Shown in pieces: positions 1 through 13,500 of a DNA stretch of 64,000 nucleotides. This DNA comes from Brugia malayi (lineage: Eukaryota; Nematoda; Chromadorea; Rhabditida; Onchocercidae): contig NW_025062476.1 in assembly GCF_000002995.4 (NCBI RefSeq), positions 14,069,001 to 14,133,000 on the forward strand. The letters run 5' to 3'. Position numbers and translations under genes: made by a program. The notes under the pieces were generated by a model. That model worked only from the letters and a program-made list of their open reading frames with translations, had not been told where the DNA came from and searched no databases. Every line of letters starts with the position of its first letter. The first letter of the stretch is position 1.

Positions 1-124
1 AGTGGAATATTTTTTCCACCTTTTTAAATGGAACCTTAATCGTAATAACATAACCGTAATAATGATAATAATAAAATATTATGATAACAATAATAAGTAA
101 TCATAATTGCTTGACTGATTGCAG

Positions 125-3052
125 TAGTATCGGTACTATTCGGCATGGCAACAACATACATTGCTATAATTGACATGTCATCAACAGATTTCACTGCGCC
201 GTGCTATTTGTCATTTGCGGAAAGTGCAGCGGCGCAGAATGCATCTGCTCAACTGTTATCAGTGCAATCATCGCTTTGTGATTAAATATTTAAATTTCAA
301 CACTAACTGTCAATGTGGTCTTTGCTTCTGTGTATGATAGTATGTAAATAATTTTATTTCAAATTAAGTAATATAAATAATTGTTTGAAAGTTTGCGTAA
401 ACAAGTAGAATAGTCTATAAACAAAAAAAGGTACAAAAAATGAAAAACTGAATACAAAAGATGTAATTAAATGAGCAATGCATATTATAATTTTCTTTTT
501 TTTAAATAAGAAAATTGTTTCATTTATAAACAAATTAATTTGAGCAAATATATTTGTTATAAAGTTAATAATAAATAATTAATTGCGAGTAATAAATTAA
601 AAAGAAATAAACAATTATGTGTGTAATTGAAAACATTTTGCATTTTTTCCAAAAATAAATTCATTTTATCAAATTGCGAATACATTTCTGATTTGATATT
701 TTTTTAACTTTGAGCTTATTTTCACTTTTTTATCTTTTTTTTTTTGTTTTTTTGTTATTGTTAGCTTCTTTTAGATACTCTAATTTGAGTTTCCATTTGT
801 TTCAAAAAAATTGAAAGAGAAACAACGAAAAATGGTCTAATTTAATTGTATCTAAAATAATAAATTTTTTTTCGATAATGTTGCAAATTTTACAATCAAA
901 TATTTTTATTGATAATATTATTAGCATTTTTCATTCTGTTTTTCTTTAATGCTATAAAATGCAATGTTATTAAAGCAATAAAAATTTATTTAACAAATTT
1001 ATTTATTCCATTTGAAATGAAGAAATAAAGGTTAAAAAGATTACTTTCATACTGAAATAAACAAAAAATAATGGAAAATTGTTCTGAAAAAAGAATAAAA
1101 ATGAATTGAAATGAATTGATTTCAATAAAAAAGATTTATTAGTAATGAAATGGTAAACAAAAATGGAAATTTTTCCCTAATATTTCGTTGTAAATGAAAT
1201 GTAAGCTATCTATTATTATTATTAACTTAGAAAAGAATTCATCTTCACCTTAATTTTTAATTTGTTCTTTAAATCAATGTGCTAAAAATTGTTTAAACAA
1301 GAAAAGGAATTTGGGCAGTGTTATTGTGAATTTAATATTCGAATATTTTCTATTTGAGAGATAAAATCACAATATTAAATAAAGTTTAAATTAAATCTAT
1401 TATTTGAATTATAATATTTGGAATATCTGAGATCCTTTAATTTCATTATTTTAATTTGATAATATATTTGTTTTTTTTTTTTTTTTTTTAAAAAAAAATT
1501 TCAGCAAAAAAAGAAAAATCGACGAATTCATTAAAAACTTTGACAGATTTGACAATTTCAAACATTCATATATTATTTTATTCTCAATTAATTTAATTTA
1601 GTGAAACAATTTTTATTGCATATGAACGGCTGTTGTCGTTCATTTTGCGCTGCGCGAAATGCATTATATTGAAGAAGGACAAATCATTGATCAATGGGTG
1701 TGCTGTTTTGTGCGCCATGCGCAATTAGTCTAATTAACTAATACTTCATAATATCTCAAATGCGCCAATAAATCCAACAAAAAAGACAGCTATGATATTT
1801 GATTAATTATTTAAGGAAAAATTACGATAAATCAAATTTTATCATCGCGCATTTTGTCCAGCTGTAGTTTTTTTTTTTTTTTTAATTTTATTAAAAGTTT
1901 ACATCATTTCATAATAAATTCTTTTTCCTCAATAGAACAATTTAAAATTTTCTTTACTTTTGAAAATGATAAACTTTTGTCTTGCACAAACAATTTTAAT
2001 TTAATTTATAAAATTAGAGTTTTCTAAGTTTTTTTCTTTTTTTTTTTTTAATTCATTACTAAAAAAAATTTTGCTAATAGCTTTCTGGTTGAGATAAATT
2101 TTATTTGCTTCAAAAATAAACTTTTTTTAACTTTTAATTTTTTATTTAGGTAATACAAATACCATTTGCTTTAATACTTTTGGAAATTATTGCAATTTGC
2201 ATCGTACGTTGCATTTTGGCTTTCTTAGCAATAACAAAATATAAGCGCAAACGGTATTATTGTCACCAAGCGCCAATTTTGGATAGCTCATATTTTGCTG
2301 ATGCGCCATCATACGTTGAAAAAAATTTGGTATTCAATAATCTAAAAAAAAAAAAAAAAAGACAGAAATTAAAGATAAACTCTAATAATTTTAGTAATTT
2401 ATTCAAATTTAATAGAGAAATGAATTTTAACTTGTTTTTTTTTCTGTTTAGCAAATTGCCATTGATTCCATTGATTCTCTGATATTAATCATTTTGTTAT
2501 CAATAATAAATAACAACAATGATAATATTTGATAATAATAGCATTAATAACAAAAACATTGATAATAATAGCAATAATGAAATAAACAAATGTTGTTTAC
2601 AATTTGTGTTAATTCATTTGCCATTGATATTATTATTATTACTAACAAATGCGAAATATATTAATTAATTAATTAATGTGTAACATAATGAAATTATCAA
2701 AGATGGAAGCAATTTTTCTGTAATAAGCAAAAAGTTTTTATCAATTAAATTAAAGTCATATTAATAAGAAATAAAAAATTTTGAATGATAAAATTTGAGC
2801 AAAATAAATTATACATTAATATTTCTCCATTTTGTAAATAATACAGAAATTTTTGCAAGCATTAAATGATTTAGTGTATTTATTCAAATATGTTAATTCT
2901 TTCGTTGCATAACAAATATTTATGGTACTTCTATATTTCAGGAAGATCCGGCAAGAAAAGGAAATGCAGCACGGAAAGCAGCTATAAGTTCTTTGATACC
3001 GGAAAGAGTGAATGAAGAAAATAGAACCGCTCAAAGTGGCAAAAATATTTGA
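125..3052 (+). CDS. C-terminal exons of an unrecognised membrane protein
   Basis: Three plus-strand exons fit together in phase: 125-261 (after TTGCAG), 2150-2329 (after TTTAG) and 2942-3052 (after TTTCAG, stop TGA). The joined frame gives 142 residues and continues upstream of the window. The first exon starts with a hydrophobic stretch (VLFGMATTYIAII) followed by a polar segment. The second holds a strong membrane segment of about 20 residues rich in I, L, A and C, then a basic flank (KYKRKR) and a soluble tail. The third adds a charged tail with PARKGNAARKAA. The arrangement suggests the last two membrane passes and cytoplasmic tail of a multi-pass protein. The donor at 262 (GTGCAA) is weak, so the first junction is the least certain; without it the first exon would run to a stop near 285. 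I do not recognise the family. It ends tail to tail with the fusogen gene, 1.5 kb away. Confidence 0.5.
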
Positions 3053-4560
3053 CAATGGAACAATTAAATGTCGAAGGAAAAGTAAACAAATTTCGACAAG
3101 TAAAAAAATGCTTGAAGCTAAATTTAACTGTGCTGCAGTAGCGTGCATTTTGGCCTGCATTTTGCATGCATTTTAGCACCACTAAAGATAATCAAAATAA
3201 TCGAATCCATATTCAATTATTTTAATTCTCATTCCATTGATATTAACTGGAACAATACAATATGTTACAGTAATCAAAAATGTTGACAATTTATATGAAT
3301 GATTAAAATTGAGATAAACTGTAAGAAATAATTAAGCGTGACTTTACTTATTTATAAGTTATTTTCAATTAAGCGTGACTTCACTTATTTATAAGTTATT
3401 TTCAATTAAGCGTGACTTCACTTATTTATAAGTTATTTTCAATTAAGCGTGACTTCACTTATTTATAAGTTATTTTCAATTAAGCGTGACTTCACTTATT
3501 TATAAGTTATTTTCAATTAAGCGTGACTTCACTTGTTTTTTAAACTATTTTCAAATTGTAAGTTTTGCATTAATTAAGACAAGTTAGGATCATTATTCTA
3601 CAGTTTACACTCTATTTTCTGCCTTATCAGCAATTCATCAGTGATAATTTGCTCATCTTATCACTTTCTCATTAGTATCTTATGCGAGATGTAATACATT
3701 TGTGTAATATAAAAAATTAAGAAATAAGAACTAAAAACTAAAAAATGTAGGAGAAATTGAAATTTTTTCTCAAAAAAAGAAATTTTGATCCAAACGGAGA
3801 AATTTCTATTAAAGTAATTTATTGAAAAAACAGATTAATTTATATTTCATTAAGAAATTTAAAAAAAAAAAAAATGTAAAAAAACGTTTTTTAAATTGAC
3901 ACTTTGCAAATGTCACAAATTTCAAATTTCTCATTGAAATGAATTTTTTCTTATCATATAATATCACTGAAAGCATAATTAGCATACATTAATGTTGTGA
4001 TAATAGAATAATATCAAAGAGTATCGTTATTATCAGCAGAAACAGAGTAAATTACAAATTTCTTTTTTCTTTTTTTAAACTCTAATTTAAATATGATGGT
4101 AATATCACCGGAACATCATTTTTTCAATACAAATTATGACTTATGACCAGCAGTTAGCTTTATCAGATAATAAAAAGAAAACACTTTTAAAAGAATTTGG
4201 AGGCAGAATAATTAATAATGTCAGAATAATAACTCCAAATAATTAATGATTTCTGATTAAAAATTTGTTTAAGAATTCAAATTCATGGTCAAATGTCATT
4301 TGAGCAAATGAATAAACTGAGGCATAGTGCATGCATATTAATTAACAATGCAAAAAGTAATGCAATTAATTAACAAAATTAATAAGGCACACTTTAATAA
4401 AGGCATTTTAAATAAAATAAAAAAAGTTTTTGAAATTATTTGCTTCGTAAATTTCAACGTTAATTGTAAGATTTACTAGCAAAAAACGTTAAATAATATC
4501 GTAAAATTGTGTATTGTCAAATGCTTTAAGAATAAATTAATCAAATTAATATATAAAATT
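3053..4560. other. Convergent intergenic region
   Basis: This is the space between the 3' ends of the plus-strand membrane-protein gene and the minus-strand fusogen gene. It holds the 37-bp tandem array described separately. Otherwise it is AT-rich DNA with homopolymer runs, and I see no exon with matching splice sites. Confidence 0.5.
3330..3552. repeat. 37-bp tandem array, six copies
   Basis: The unit AATTAAGCGTGACTTCACTT plus a 17-base remainder (ATTTATAAGTTATTTTC) starts at 3330, 3367, 3404, 3441, 3478 and 3515. Copy 1 differs by one base (TTTACTT for TTCACTT). Copies 2-5 look identical, and copy 6 decays in its second half. The near identity of the middle copies suggests recent unequal exchange or slippage. 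There are no unique spacers, so it is a minisatellite. Confidence 0.95.
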
Positions 4561-7500
4561 TCATTTTTTTGGTGGTTTACTGAGTGAAATAGTACATTTG
4601 GCTAATGGAATAATGCATTTTGTGCATATTAGCACGGTGGCTAATATACTTACTATGACAAGCGCTATTTCTAAAGCGCAAGTGACTGCTTCGGTTGTTG
4701 AGTTTAGACCGTTGAGCCACTGTCGTGGGTCAAGATTGAGCAGGAAATTCTCGATGCCACGCTCGTTGCATCCTGGACAATTGTCAATACCTGCTTGCCA
4801 ACGGTGTGCCACGTGTCGTTCACGTAGCGGCGATGCTTCGTATCTGAATTATATCACATTAAATAATCCTAAATTTTAATCCAAAAAAAACACGGAAATA
4901 TATGTAGAAAAATACAAAAATATTTATTTATAGCAACAAGAAAATGTACATAAAACTTATTGAAATATAAATTAGTATTCAAATTCACTTGCAAATTTTG
5001 CCATAAATTAAAAATTAGATTTTTCTTAATATATATAACTTACTTTAAGCATTCACCACTGCATTGTACACAAAATATGAAATAAATTAATGTTCAAATT
5101 CATTTCTAATTTAACTATAAGTAAAAGATCAAATTTCATTTCCTCAATATTTGATTAACTTTAATCATTAAAATTCACTCCAGTACAAGTTAATAATCAA
5201 ATTCATTCCCAGTTTAATTACAAACTAGAACTGAAACATAATTTCTCACTTACTTTAACCACTTGCACTGCTCCGCACTGGCATCACCAGCCGGTTGCAA
5301 GCACACATACCGATCGGAGATTATTCCTGTTGGAATTCCACCGATCGTCGCAGTAAATTTCGTCCTTGTTGCGGTGCCAATTTCTATGCTAAAACTCCAA
5401 TCGGTGCTCGATTTATCCTCTGACCGATGCACATAACCAATTAATGTCCCTTTTCCACCCTAAAAATGAGAACAATAAATGAAACTTTTCTCTTTTGCTA
5501 ATTTTTTCCTCTCTTCTTGGAAATTTAAATTTTTCGAATTATTTCTTATTAAAAATAATTCAAAATAATGTTTGTTTCCAAAAAAAAAAAAAAAAACAGA
5601 AAGCAAAATGATCAATCATTCAATGCTACTATTATAAGTTACTATTAAAAATCTTATTACAATGCTTCGAAAAAATTTTAAAAAAAAGAGAAAAAAATGT
5701 CTGCAAATAATTTTAATAACAAATAATTTAGTGAGCTTTACTGCAAAATTATTTGATGCAAAATTTAAATCAAATAATCATTAGTAATAAATTAAAACAG
5801 TACATAAGTTAAAGTGAATAAGATCAATTTTTTTTTTCTACTTTTATACTTTGAGTTTGATTTTTATTTTTACTTTGAATTTGTTTTTTTATTTTTGTAC
5901 CAAAAATCCACCACAAAATATTTAACTAATTATGATTGTAACTTTATGTTTATTCAACTTTTTTATTACAAAGTTTACAAGTATTGTAAGGTTGAGAAAT
6001 CGATTTGATTGATCATCCATTCGAATTGTTCCATTGAATGTTAGCAAATGTGATGCATGTCTTACAATTATGGGTCTTAAAAGAAAACAAAAATAAATTC
6101 ATTAACGATTAAAACGAATGTTTAGAGCAAAAGAAAAGAATTAGATAAATTTATTTTTTGTTTAGATCAGCAATGGATAACTTCTGTTTTTATCAAAAAA
6201 TCGTTAAAAATTAATACAGTCAGCAATTATTACATTTATATAATTTATAGTTTAAATTTTACAATTTGATTTAAACTTTCACCTAGTGTCACTGCTAACA
6301 CTAATATGTACTACAGTGCCTTCAGCATGAACAATTCGTACTGCTCGATTATCATTTAAAATTTCCACTTGTTCAATCCAGTTCTGCTCATGAACCGGAT
6401 AGCCGAGATCAAGATCAGTGATACGATCATCGGAAGTTATAAAATATTCTGCATTGTATCGAGTTAAATAACGTTGTCCTTTACAATTTTCAATTGTAAC
6501 ATGCTACAAAAAAAAAAAATACTTTTTTCCGGTTTTTTTTCAAAAAAAATCAAGAATAATTCTTTTTTAATTTATATTAATTTCAATTTAATTATGTCAA
6601 AACAAAAAAAAAAAAGATAAAATTCAAAGAAAATTTTTCATTTTTTCCACATAACTCCTTCCATTTGTTTTTTTTTATGAAATTGAAGTAATTTTGTATA
6701 CCTGTGAATCGGTAATTTTAATAATTCCATTACGTATCAACCATGAATTAGCATTTTTGCGTAACCAACCCAACTTATGAATGTCACTTTCAGTTGGTTC
6801 ATTTAGTCGTACACCCATCATTAATTGACGATTATCATTCGAAAAATAATACATTCCGTTTAACATTTCACGGATTGCTCGACCTGTTGTAGTTCGTATT
6901 TCCATCTGCAAAAAAGGTAATATATATGTATATATGATAACAATTAATTATTATCGTAAAGAAAAAATTTCATATTAAAGTAATTTTAAAAAAAGAAACA
7001 TAAATGAAGAAAAAAGAACAAAGCATCAAAGCACTTTTAACAATTACTTTTTTCTTTTTCTGTATTGTCATTTAATGAATTTAATACTCTAAAATTCTAA
7101 TTCAGTCACTCAAAAAATTTAATCCTAAATAGTATTCAAATGATAATTCAATTAGAAAAAACCTGTCGCTTATCAATTGTCTCCATTTTAGCTGAACCTT
7201 TATTAACAACTGCTTCAAATTCTTCAGAAGCTGCTTCTGTCCAGCGACTTGCTAGACGCTCGTAAATGCGATGTCGGAGAATGATTATTGTATCAGGTTG
7301 AGTTAACTTTACAGCTGTATAAGTTCTTCCCTGTTGATAAATTGAAATTAGCAAGTAAATATGTTAATATCATTTCCAAAAAGTAAAGAATTAATAAATG
7401 AAATCAAAACATATTAGAATTATATGAAAATTAAGATTAGAAAATGATTACTTATCATTTGTTAAACATTTGGCTACGATTATAACGGAGAAGGAAAATT

Positions 7501-10500
7501 CTCGCAAATAATATTTGAATAAATTGTTTCTTCGGTAAATAGACAGAATAGTTGGATAAGTATTAATATACATATTAGCTAAACTAATATATTGAATTAA
7601 TTATATATTTTGTAAATTAAACAGTTTAGAGATAGATTAAAGAAATAAAGATGAATAAATAATTTAATTTAAGCTAATAAACACAAACATTAGTGGAAGT
7701 AAATAAATTAAAAATTAATAAAATAAAAAAAATGGTAATGAATAAAATTAAAATGTGAAATGAAAGTTATACGTCGCACGGTTCGATCGCAACTTCGCAA
7801 CAAACTTCACTTTTGGATGACATCAAGCAACCACTGCTCGACTGATGTGCGTAGTATGTCCGATAGCAGACAGAGCCTTTTGTGCAATTCATAAAATATA
7901 AAATTTAATTAAATATAAAATTATGTGTAATCCTTTTTTAGTTTTTTTTTTTTTTTCAGAGTGTAAAATATTTATTTTTGTTAATTATAATTAAATAATA
8001 TTTTTGTTCATTTAAACATATGCTGTTTTAATTTCAAATAGTTTTCAAATTAAGCAATTATTACATTTTGGTAACTAGAAAAATAGTTTTATTTTATTTT
8101 TGTGATTAAAAACATTCATTATTATTTAACATAAATTGAATAAATATTTCTTATTTTTTAAATAGTTTATCGAATTTAATTACAATTTGAAAAATTTCTT
8201 CATTTCTAAAAAAAGAAAAATAAAAAAGACATTTTAGTATTACTTATATTTATAATCATCCACACTGCAATACTGCTCGGCACCGGCACAATCACAGATG
8301 CAACTTGTTGTGATCAGTGGAATTCCGAATTTGTAGGATGCGGAAACAGGAAACTGTTGTTCCATGCGAACATATTCAATGGTGTGGATCTGTGTTCTCA
8401 TCCCATCCTTTCATCATTATTATCATTACTAATCACTACTGTTATCATTATCACACCACTTTATCACTTCTATTGATTTGCTAGTTGCCAAAAGAGTTGA
8501 TAAATATTATTGGAATATTAAAGTAAACATTTAAAAATAGAAAATTACGTTAAATTTTGATGTTTGTTATTTACGCTCTTTCGTCTTATGGCTAATTTGT
8601 TAGTTGTAAAAAGTCTTTTTAAGTATTATCCTTAATATTAACGTAAATTTTCAAAAATAATGTGCTAAATTTTGGAATTTGACTTTTAATTTTTAATGTT
8701 TTGATAAGTGTTAAAATTAAAAATCTTAATATTGATGTAAATTTTCAAAAATGACATAAACATATATTAATAATTATTATTAAGCATGATTATTGCTATT
8801 ATTATTGATATTATCAGTTGCTGTTGTTATATTCTTATCCTGATTCATTTTTGATAATTTGATAATCACTGAGATTAGAAATATTATGTCTCATATTAAT
8901 GTGAAATTTTAAAAATTATTAATTGTATTGAATTTTTATAATTTTCAATTTTATTTTATTTCCTTTTTTTTGCGGCATTTTTGCAAGAAATAATTTTTTT
9001 TTTTGTTTGTTTATCTATATAGATTTTTTAATACCGAAAAATTAAGACATAATGTTTCTTTAAGTGTTAAATCAGCAACAGTTGTACTGATTTCTTGAAT
9101 CCGTTTTCCGGAATCATCCATATTTGCAGCACTTCCTTGAATCGGTGCTATTCGGGTGCAATGCACCTCATTTGTTAATGTACCACAAATTATATGCTTC
9201 CACAGCAATGCTAATAACCTAAAATATGCCATTGATTCAATTTGATTTTGTTGATTTTTTTGTCTTTGTTGGAAAACAGAATAAAATGAAAAATTAAAAA
9301 CAATAAAATTAAGTAAAATTTATTAAATTATCAAGTGACTTTGTTTTGAAAAAATTCAAGCATTCGCTATAAATTAAATTTTAAATGAAACTTTTTAAGA
9401 CATAACATTATCCAAAGCAAATAAATAATTCATAAAATTATTTACTCTTAAAAAATTAACAATTCAGTATTATCATTTTTTTCGAAGTGTTTAAAGACAT
9501 TTAATTTAAAACTTTTGTCTAAAATCTCAAATCAATTCGTCTATTTATTAGCATTTTCAAAGTTTGCTATTTTTTTTTCTTTTCTAATTTCTAATCAATT
9601 ACAGCTTTTTTAAAATTAATTTTAAAAAATTTCAATGTCTGATGTTTCAATTAATCATCAAGAATTCTATCATTTTCTAATCGAATCTAACATTAGTTCA
9701 GCATTACTTTCAGTATTATTCAACATAATTTAATGTGAAATAATGTAAATTTTGTTTATTCCATTCATTTCATTTTCATAATTCAATTGCATCGATATGC
9801 TTATTTTCTGGTAAAGTATTACATAAGATGTTTACCAATAAGTGATGTAAGGTATTTGAATGTGACAGTGGTGACACATTAGAATGACCTGCTAAGTGTA
9901 CTTTCACTTACAAAATATTGAAATTTGTTTTCATTGCGAACATCTGAAGGGTTCTTAGCGATCACTGAGCTCTTTGATTTGTCAGTCTTAAAAGTGGAGA
10001 GCCAAACTTGATGACAACCTTCCCTCAATTCCACCAAACTACTTCTGTACAGCTCCTAATACAATAGACTGTTGTTGTTGTTGTTGCATTACCATTATTG
10101 ACGATCAAAGCTGATTACTCTTATTTGCTTATGATCGTACATTGCAGATACGAGCTAAAATAAGCAAAGTATTTCAAATTTAAATTAATCGAATATATGA
10201 GTGCTACTGCAATATTCACATGATAATATTTAAATTTAACTGATTATAAAAGGAAGAAGAAAGACATCTCATATAGTATAATTAATTCAATTAAACGTAT
10301 TTTGAAATAAAAGAGTAAGTAAACAAAAAAAAAGAATGCAATTTATTTTATTGTTAGAATTAAATATTTATTTGAAAAATGAAAAAAAAGATATGAAAAG
10401 GTAAGAAAATAAATTTTGTATTTTAGTATTTTCTACTAACTAAATGAATAAATCTGATACATAGTATTTGCTACTAAATTGGAACATTTTTTTTTTTAAA

Positions 10501-13500
10501 TTTATTTATTTGTAGATTAGAAAGAACAAAAGAACAAATGTACACATAGAGAGAGGGAAGAAGATAGAGAGAGAGAGGAAGAGAAAGAGAGAAATTAATC
10601 AGGTGTTAGGGAGAGTTTTTGGAAATGATTAAAGAAACAAGAAAGAGTATAAATAAATAAAATGAAATTTCGATCTATTTGTTAGATTATTGGATCAATA
10701 AGAATTAAAAGATTAATGGAATGAAAAAAAGAGTAGCAAGGATTAGTGCAAAACTTTTAAAAATTTTTAAAAAACGAAGAGAAAGTGATAAGAGGAATGG
10801 ATTAATTCGAAATCTAAAGTAAAGGAACTGCAATAATTAAAATAAATTCAATACCGATTATAATGGTATATTAGAAATAGAAATATTATTAGTACAATAA
10901 ATGAACTTATTGTTCTTGTAAATATTATTATCGTTATTATTAATGGAGAAAAGGTAGAAAAAGTTATCAATAAGTTAGGATGTATTCAAACATTGTCTTT
11001 AAACAAATTTTATCAGATTATTACATTGGTCCAGGCAATGAACTTCGATTTTCTGCAATATTCTAATTTTAAATTTAAAAATATTTTTTATTCTTAAAAA
11101 CATTTTGAAAAAAGAACATTTGGAGTTTGAACTTTTCACTGAATATTATTACCTGACAGATACTTATTTATTGATTATTTGACCTAAATTCGATACCTAT
11201 TTTTAAATTAAATTAGTAAAAGTAAATTGAAGTTGCAAATAGAAATTGTTAATAGCAATGAAACATTTAAATTTAAAACATTACAAAAGTTCTAATTGCT
11301 CATTCAAATATGCAATTGATTCAATCAATTAATTGTTGATCACTATTAGATTGATGTTATTAACTTCGATGCTGATAATTCATGATAATTTAGACTGATG
11401 AAGAATACATTTTGCAAAAGTGCATTAAAATTTCAATTGACCAATTAAAATTTCAATAAACATTTCTCAAACATAATGTTCATTTATAATTGTTTAATCA
11501 TTAATGTGTAAAACTTAAAGATTATATTAAAATAATGCCATATAATACAAAGTGATAAATAGTATAGTAAAAGAAAACTGAATTTAAGAATTTAAAAAAC
11601 TGAAAATATTTTGAAAATTATAATATTCTACGAATTTTCTTTTCAACATAATTAATTTTTAGTAGCAAATTATTTTAAAAATAAATTTGTCATTCCTTTC
11701 TTTTTCTCAATGAATAAAATAAATTTCTGAAAGAAAAACTTTCAACTCATTACTCTGAGATATTTAGGCATGGCAGAGTTACAGTATTGATATGAAATTC
11801 CAGTGAAGGCTTAAGAGTGGTCTGATAACATCAAATTGAGCATTGAACACAAAACAGGATTAGGTGACGAGCAATGGCAGCAGTTGAAAATGATGACAAT
11901 TTGCATAAATAAGATTAGCATGACCTCAAGGTCAGATCTGTAAGTTAGAATATTTGAATAAAAATATTGTATTCGTTTTACTAAAAGATGCTAATTTGTT
12001 TGTTGAATAAATGCAATTAATAACAACTGTAGTTGTATGCAATAATTAATTAATTAATAAAATTATTTGAAAATGCCTAAAAATAATTAAAAGCTGATGG
12101 ACTTAGAATTAATTTTAATTGAGTAGTGAATACAGAAATGGATGCAGTTCATCAATAATACTTGTTTTATTTCAAAATTTAATTAAAATTTTTAATTTAT
12201 TATAATATAAAACTAAACCTTATCAAGGAATGATAAAAGGTTAATTATGACTGTAATTTAGATACTTAGGTAAATTCTGAACTTATCAACTAAATTAATA
12301 GACGATGAAAACAACAAAATTGATAACAAATGCGAAATATATAACATATGGAAAGCCACCCACCATCTGTTAGTAAGTGTAGACTTTTACGATATTTTTT
12401 TAAGTTACTTAATTACAGTATTCAAATTAAAAAAATCTATCCTGAATTTAAAAAAAAATAATGATATATGTGTTTTTGCTTCCTTTTTTTTTAAATGATT
12501 TATAGATATTGGATACTTATCGGAATTACTTATTGGAACTTATCAATGATGCATAGTTCATCAATAAATTACGTAAACTTTTCGCATTCAAATTTAAATT
12601 ACAATTTTAATTATCACTGATAGTTTTTTTTGCCTTTTTTCCTTCATTTCTATTTTTTATTAGAACTGCTAAGCATGAAAAAAATAATTGTATTTTCAAA
12701 ATTTGATTATTTCATTTTATTGTAGTTTCATCTCAAATATATTCAAATCAAATATATTATTACCTTTTTGTTTGTAATTTAGATTCGTAAGAAATTTCTT
12801 TCTACTAATGCCAATTCGTTGAGAGTAATTAATAAAATCAAATAAACAACGAAATGAATGTTTTGCCTTTGTCCAGCGAGGCTAGCTGAGTAGTAAAATA
12901 ACTGAGTAAAATTTTGAATCTGAAAATATGCTTTTGCTCTTTTCTAAATCATAAAAATTCCTTTCTTTTTCATTTTTTTATTTTTTGCATAATCTTTCAT
13001 TTAATTATGAAAAATTTTTCGTTCAATTTTGCGAAAAAACGACTAATGAATTGGGCATTTTTAATTTTTTTTTAAAATAAATTTCTCAAATTTTGTTAAA
13101 ATACAATGACACAATCATTAAATATAATTCTAATACAACGGAAAATTATTTAATAATAAAAATAAATAACACAAAGTCCGTTTTAATCTCATCTCATAAT
13201 GAAATCATCATTGTATAATCTAAATATGACAAAGCTATCAAATTGTAAGTAATGCTAAAATAAATTTCATGTATAATTATAACATATGTGTGACCATAAA
13301 ATTTTATAAAATTAGAGCTAATTTGAACATATATAAAAATAGTAGAAACAAAATAGAAAAGTGTATAATATACTAAGAATTTAAAAAACAAAATAAAGCA
13401 AATAAAATGTAAAAAATAAAAAAAGAAAAAATTATGTTAATTTTTTTTGACTAACATAATTTTCAGTGAAAAAAAAATCACATTTTGAATTTTGCTGAAA

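Noticed and set aside
3330..3552. CRISPR-like array
   Set aside because: Repeats are head to tail with no unique spacers, in a eukaryotic genome.
4598..4879. Plus-strand open frame of 93 codons
   Set aside because: Antisense shadow of the last fusogen exon, whose membrane segment and stop are well supported.
7771..7800. tRNA-like GGTTCGATCGC motif
   Set aside because: The T-loop-like wording lies inside a fusogen exon and no cloverleaf forms around it.
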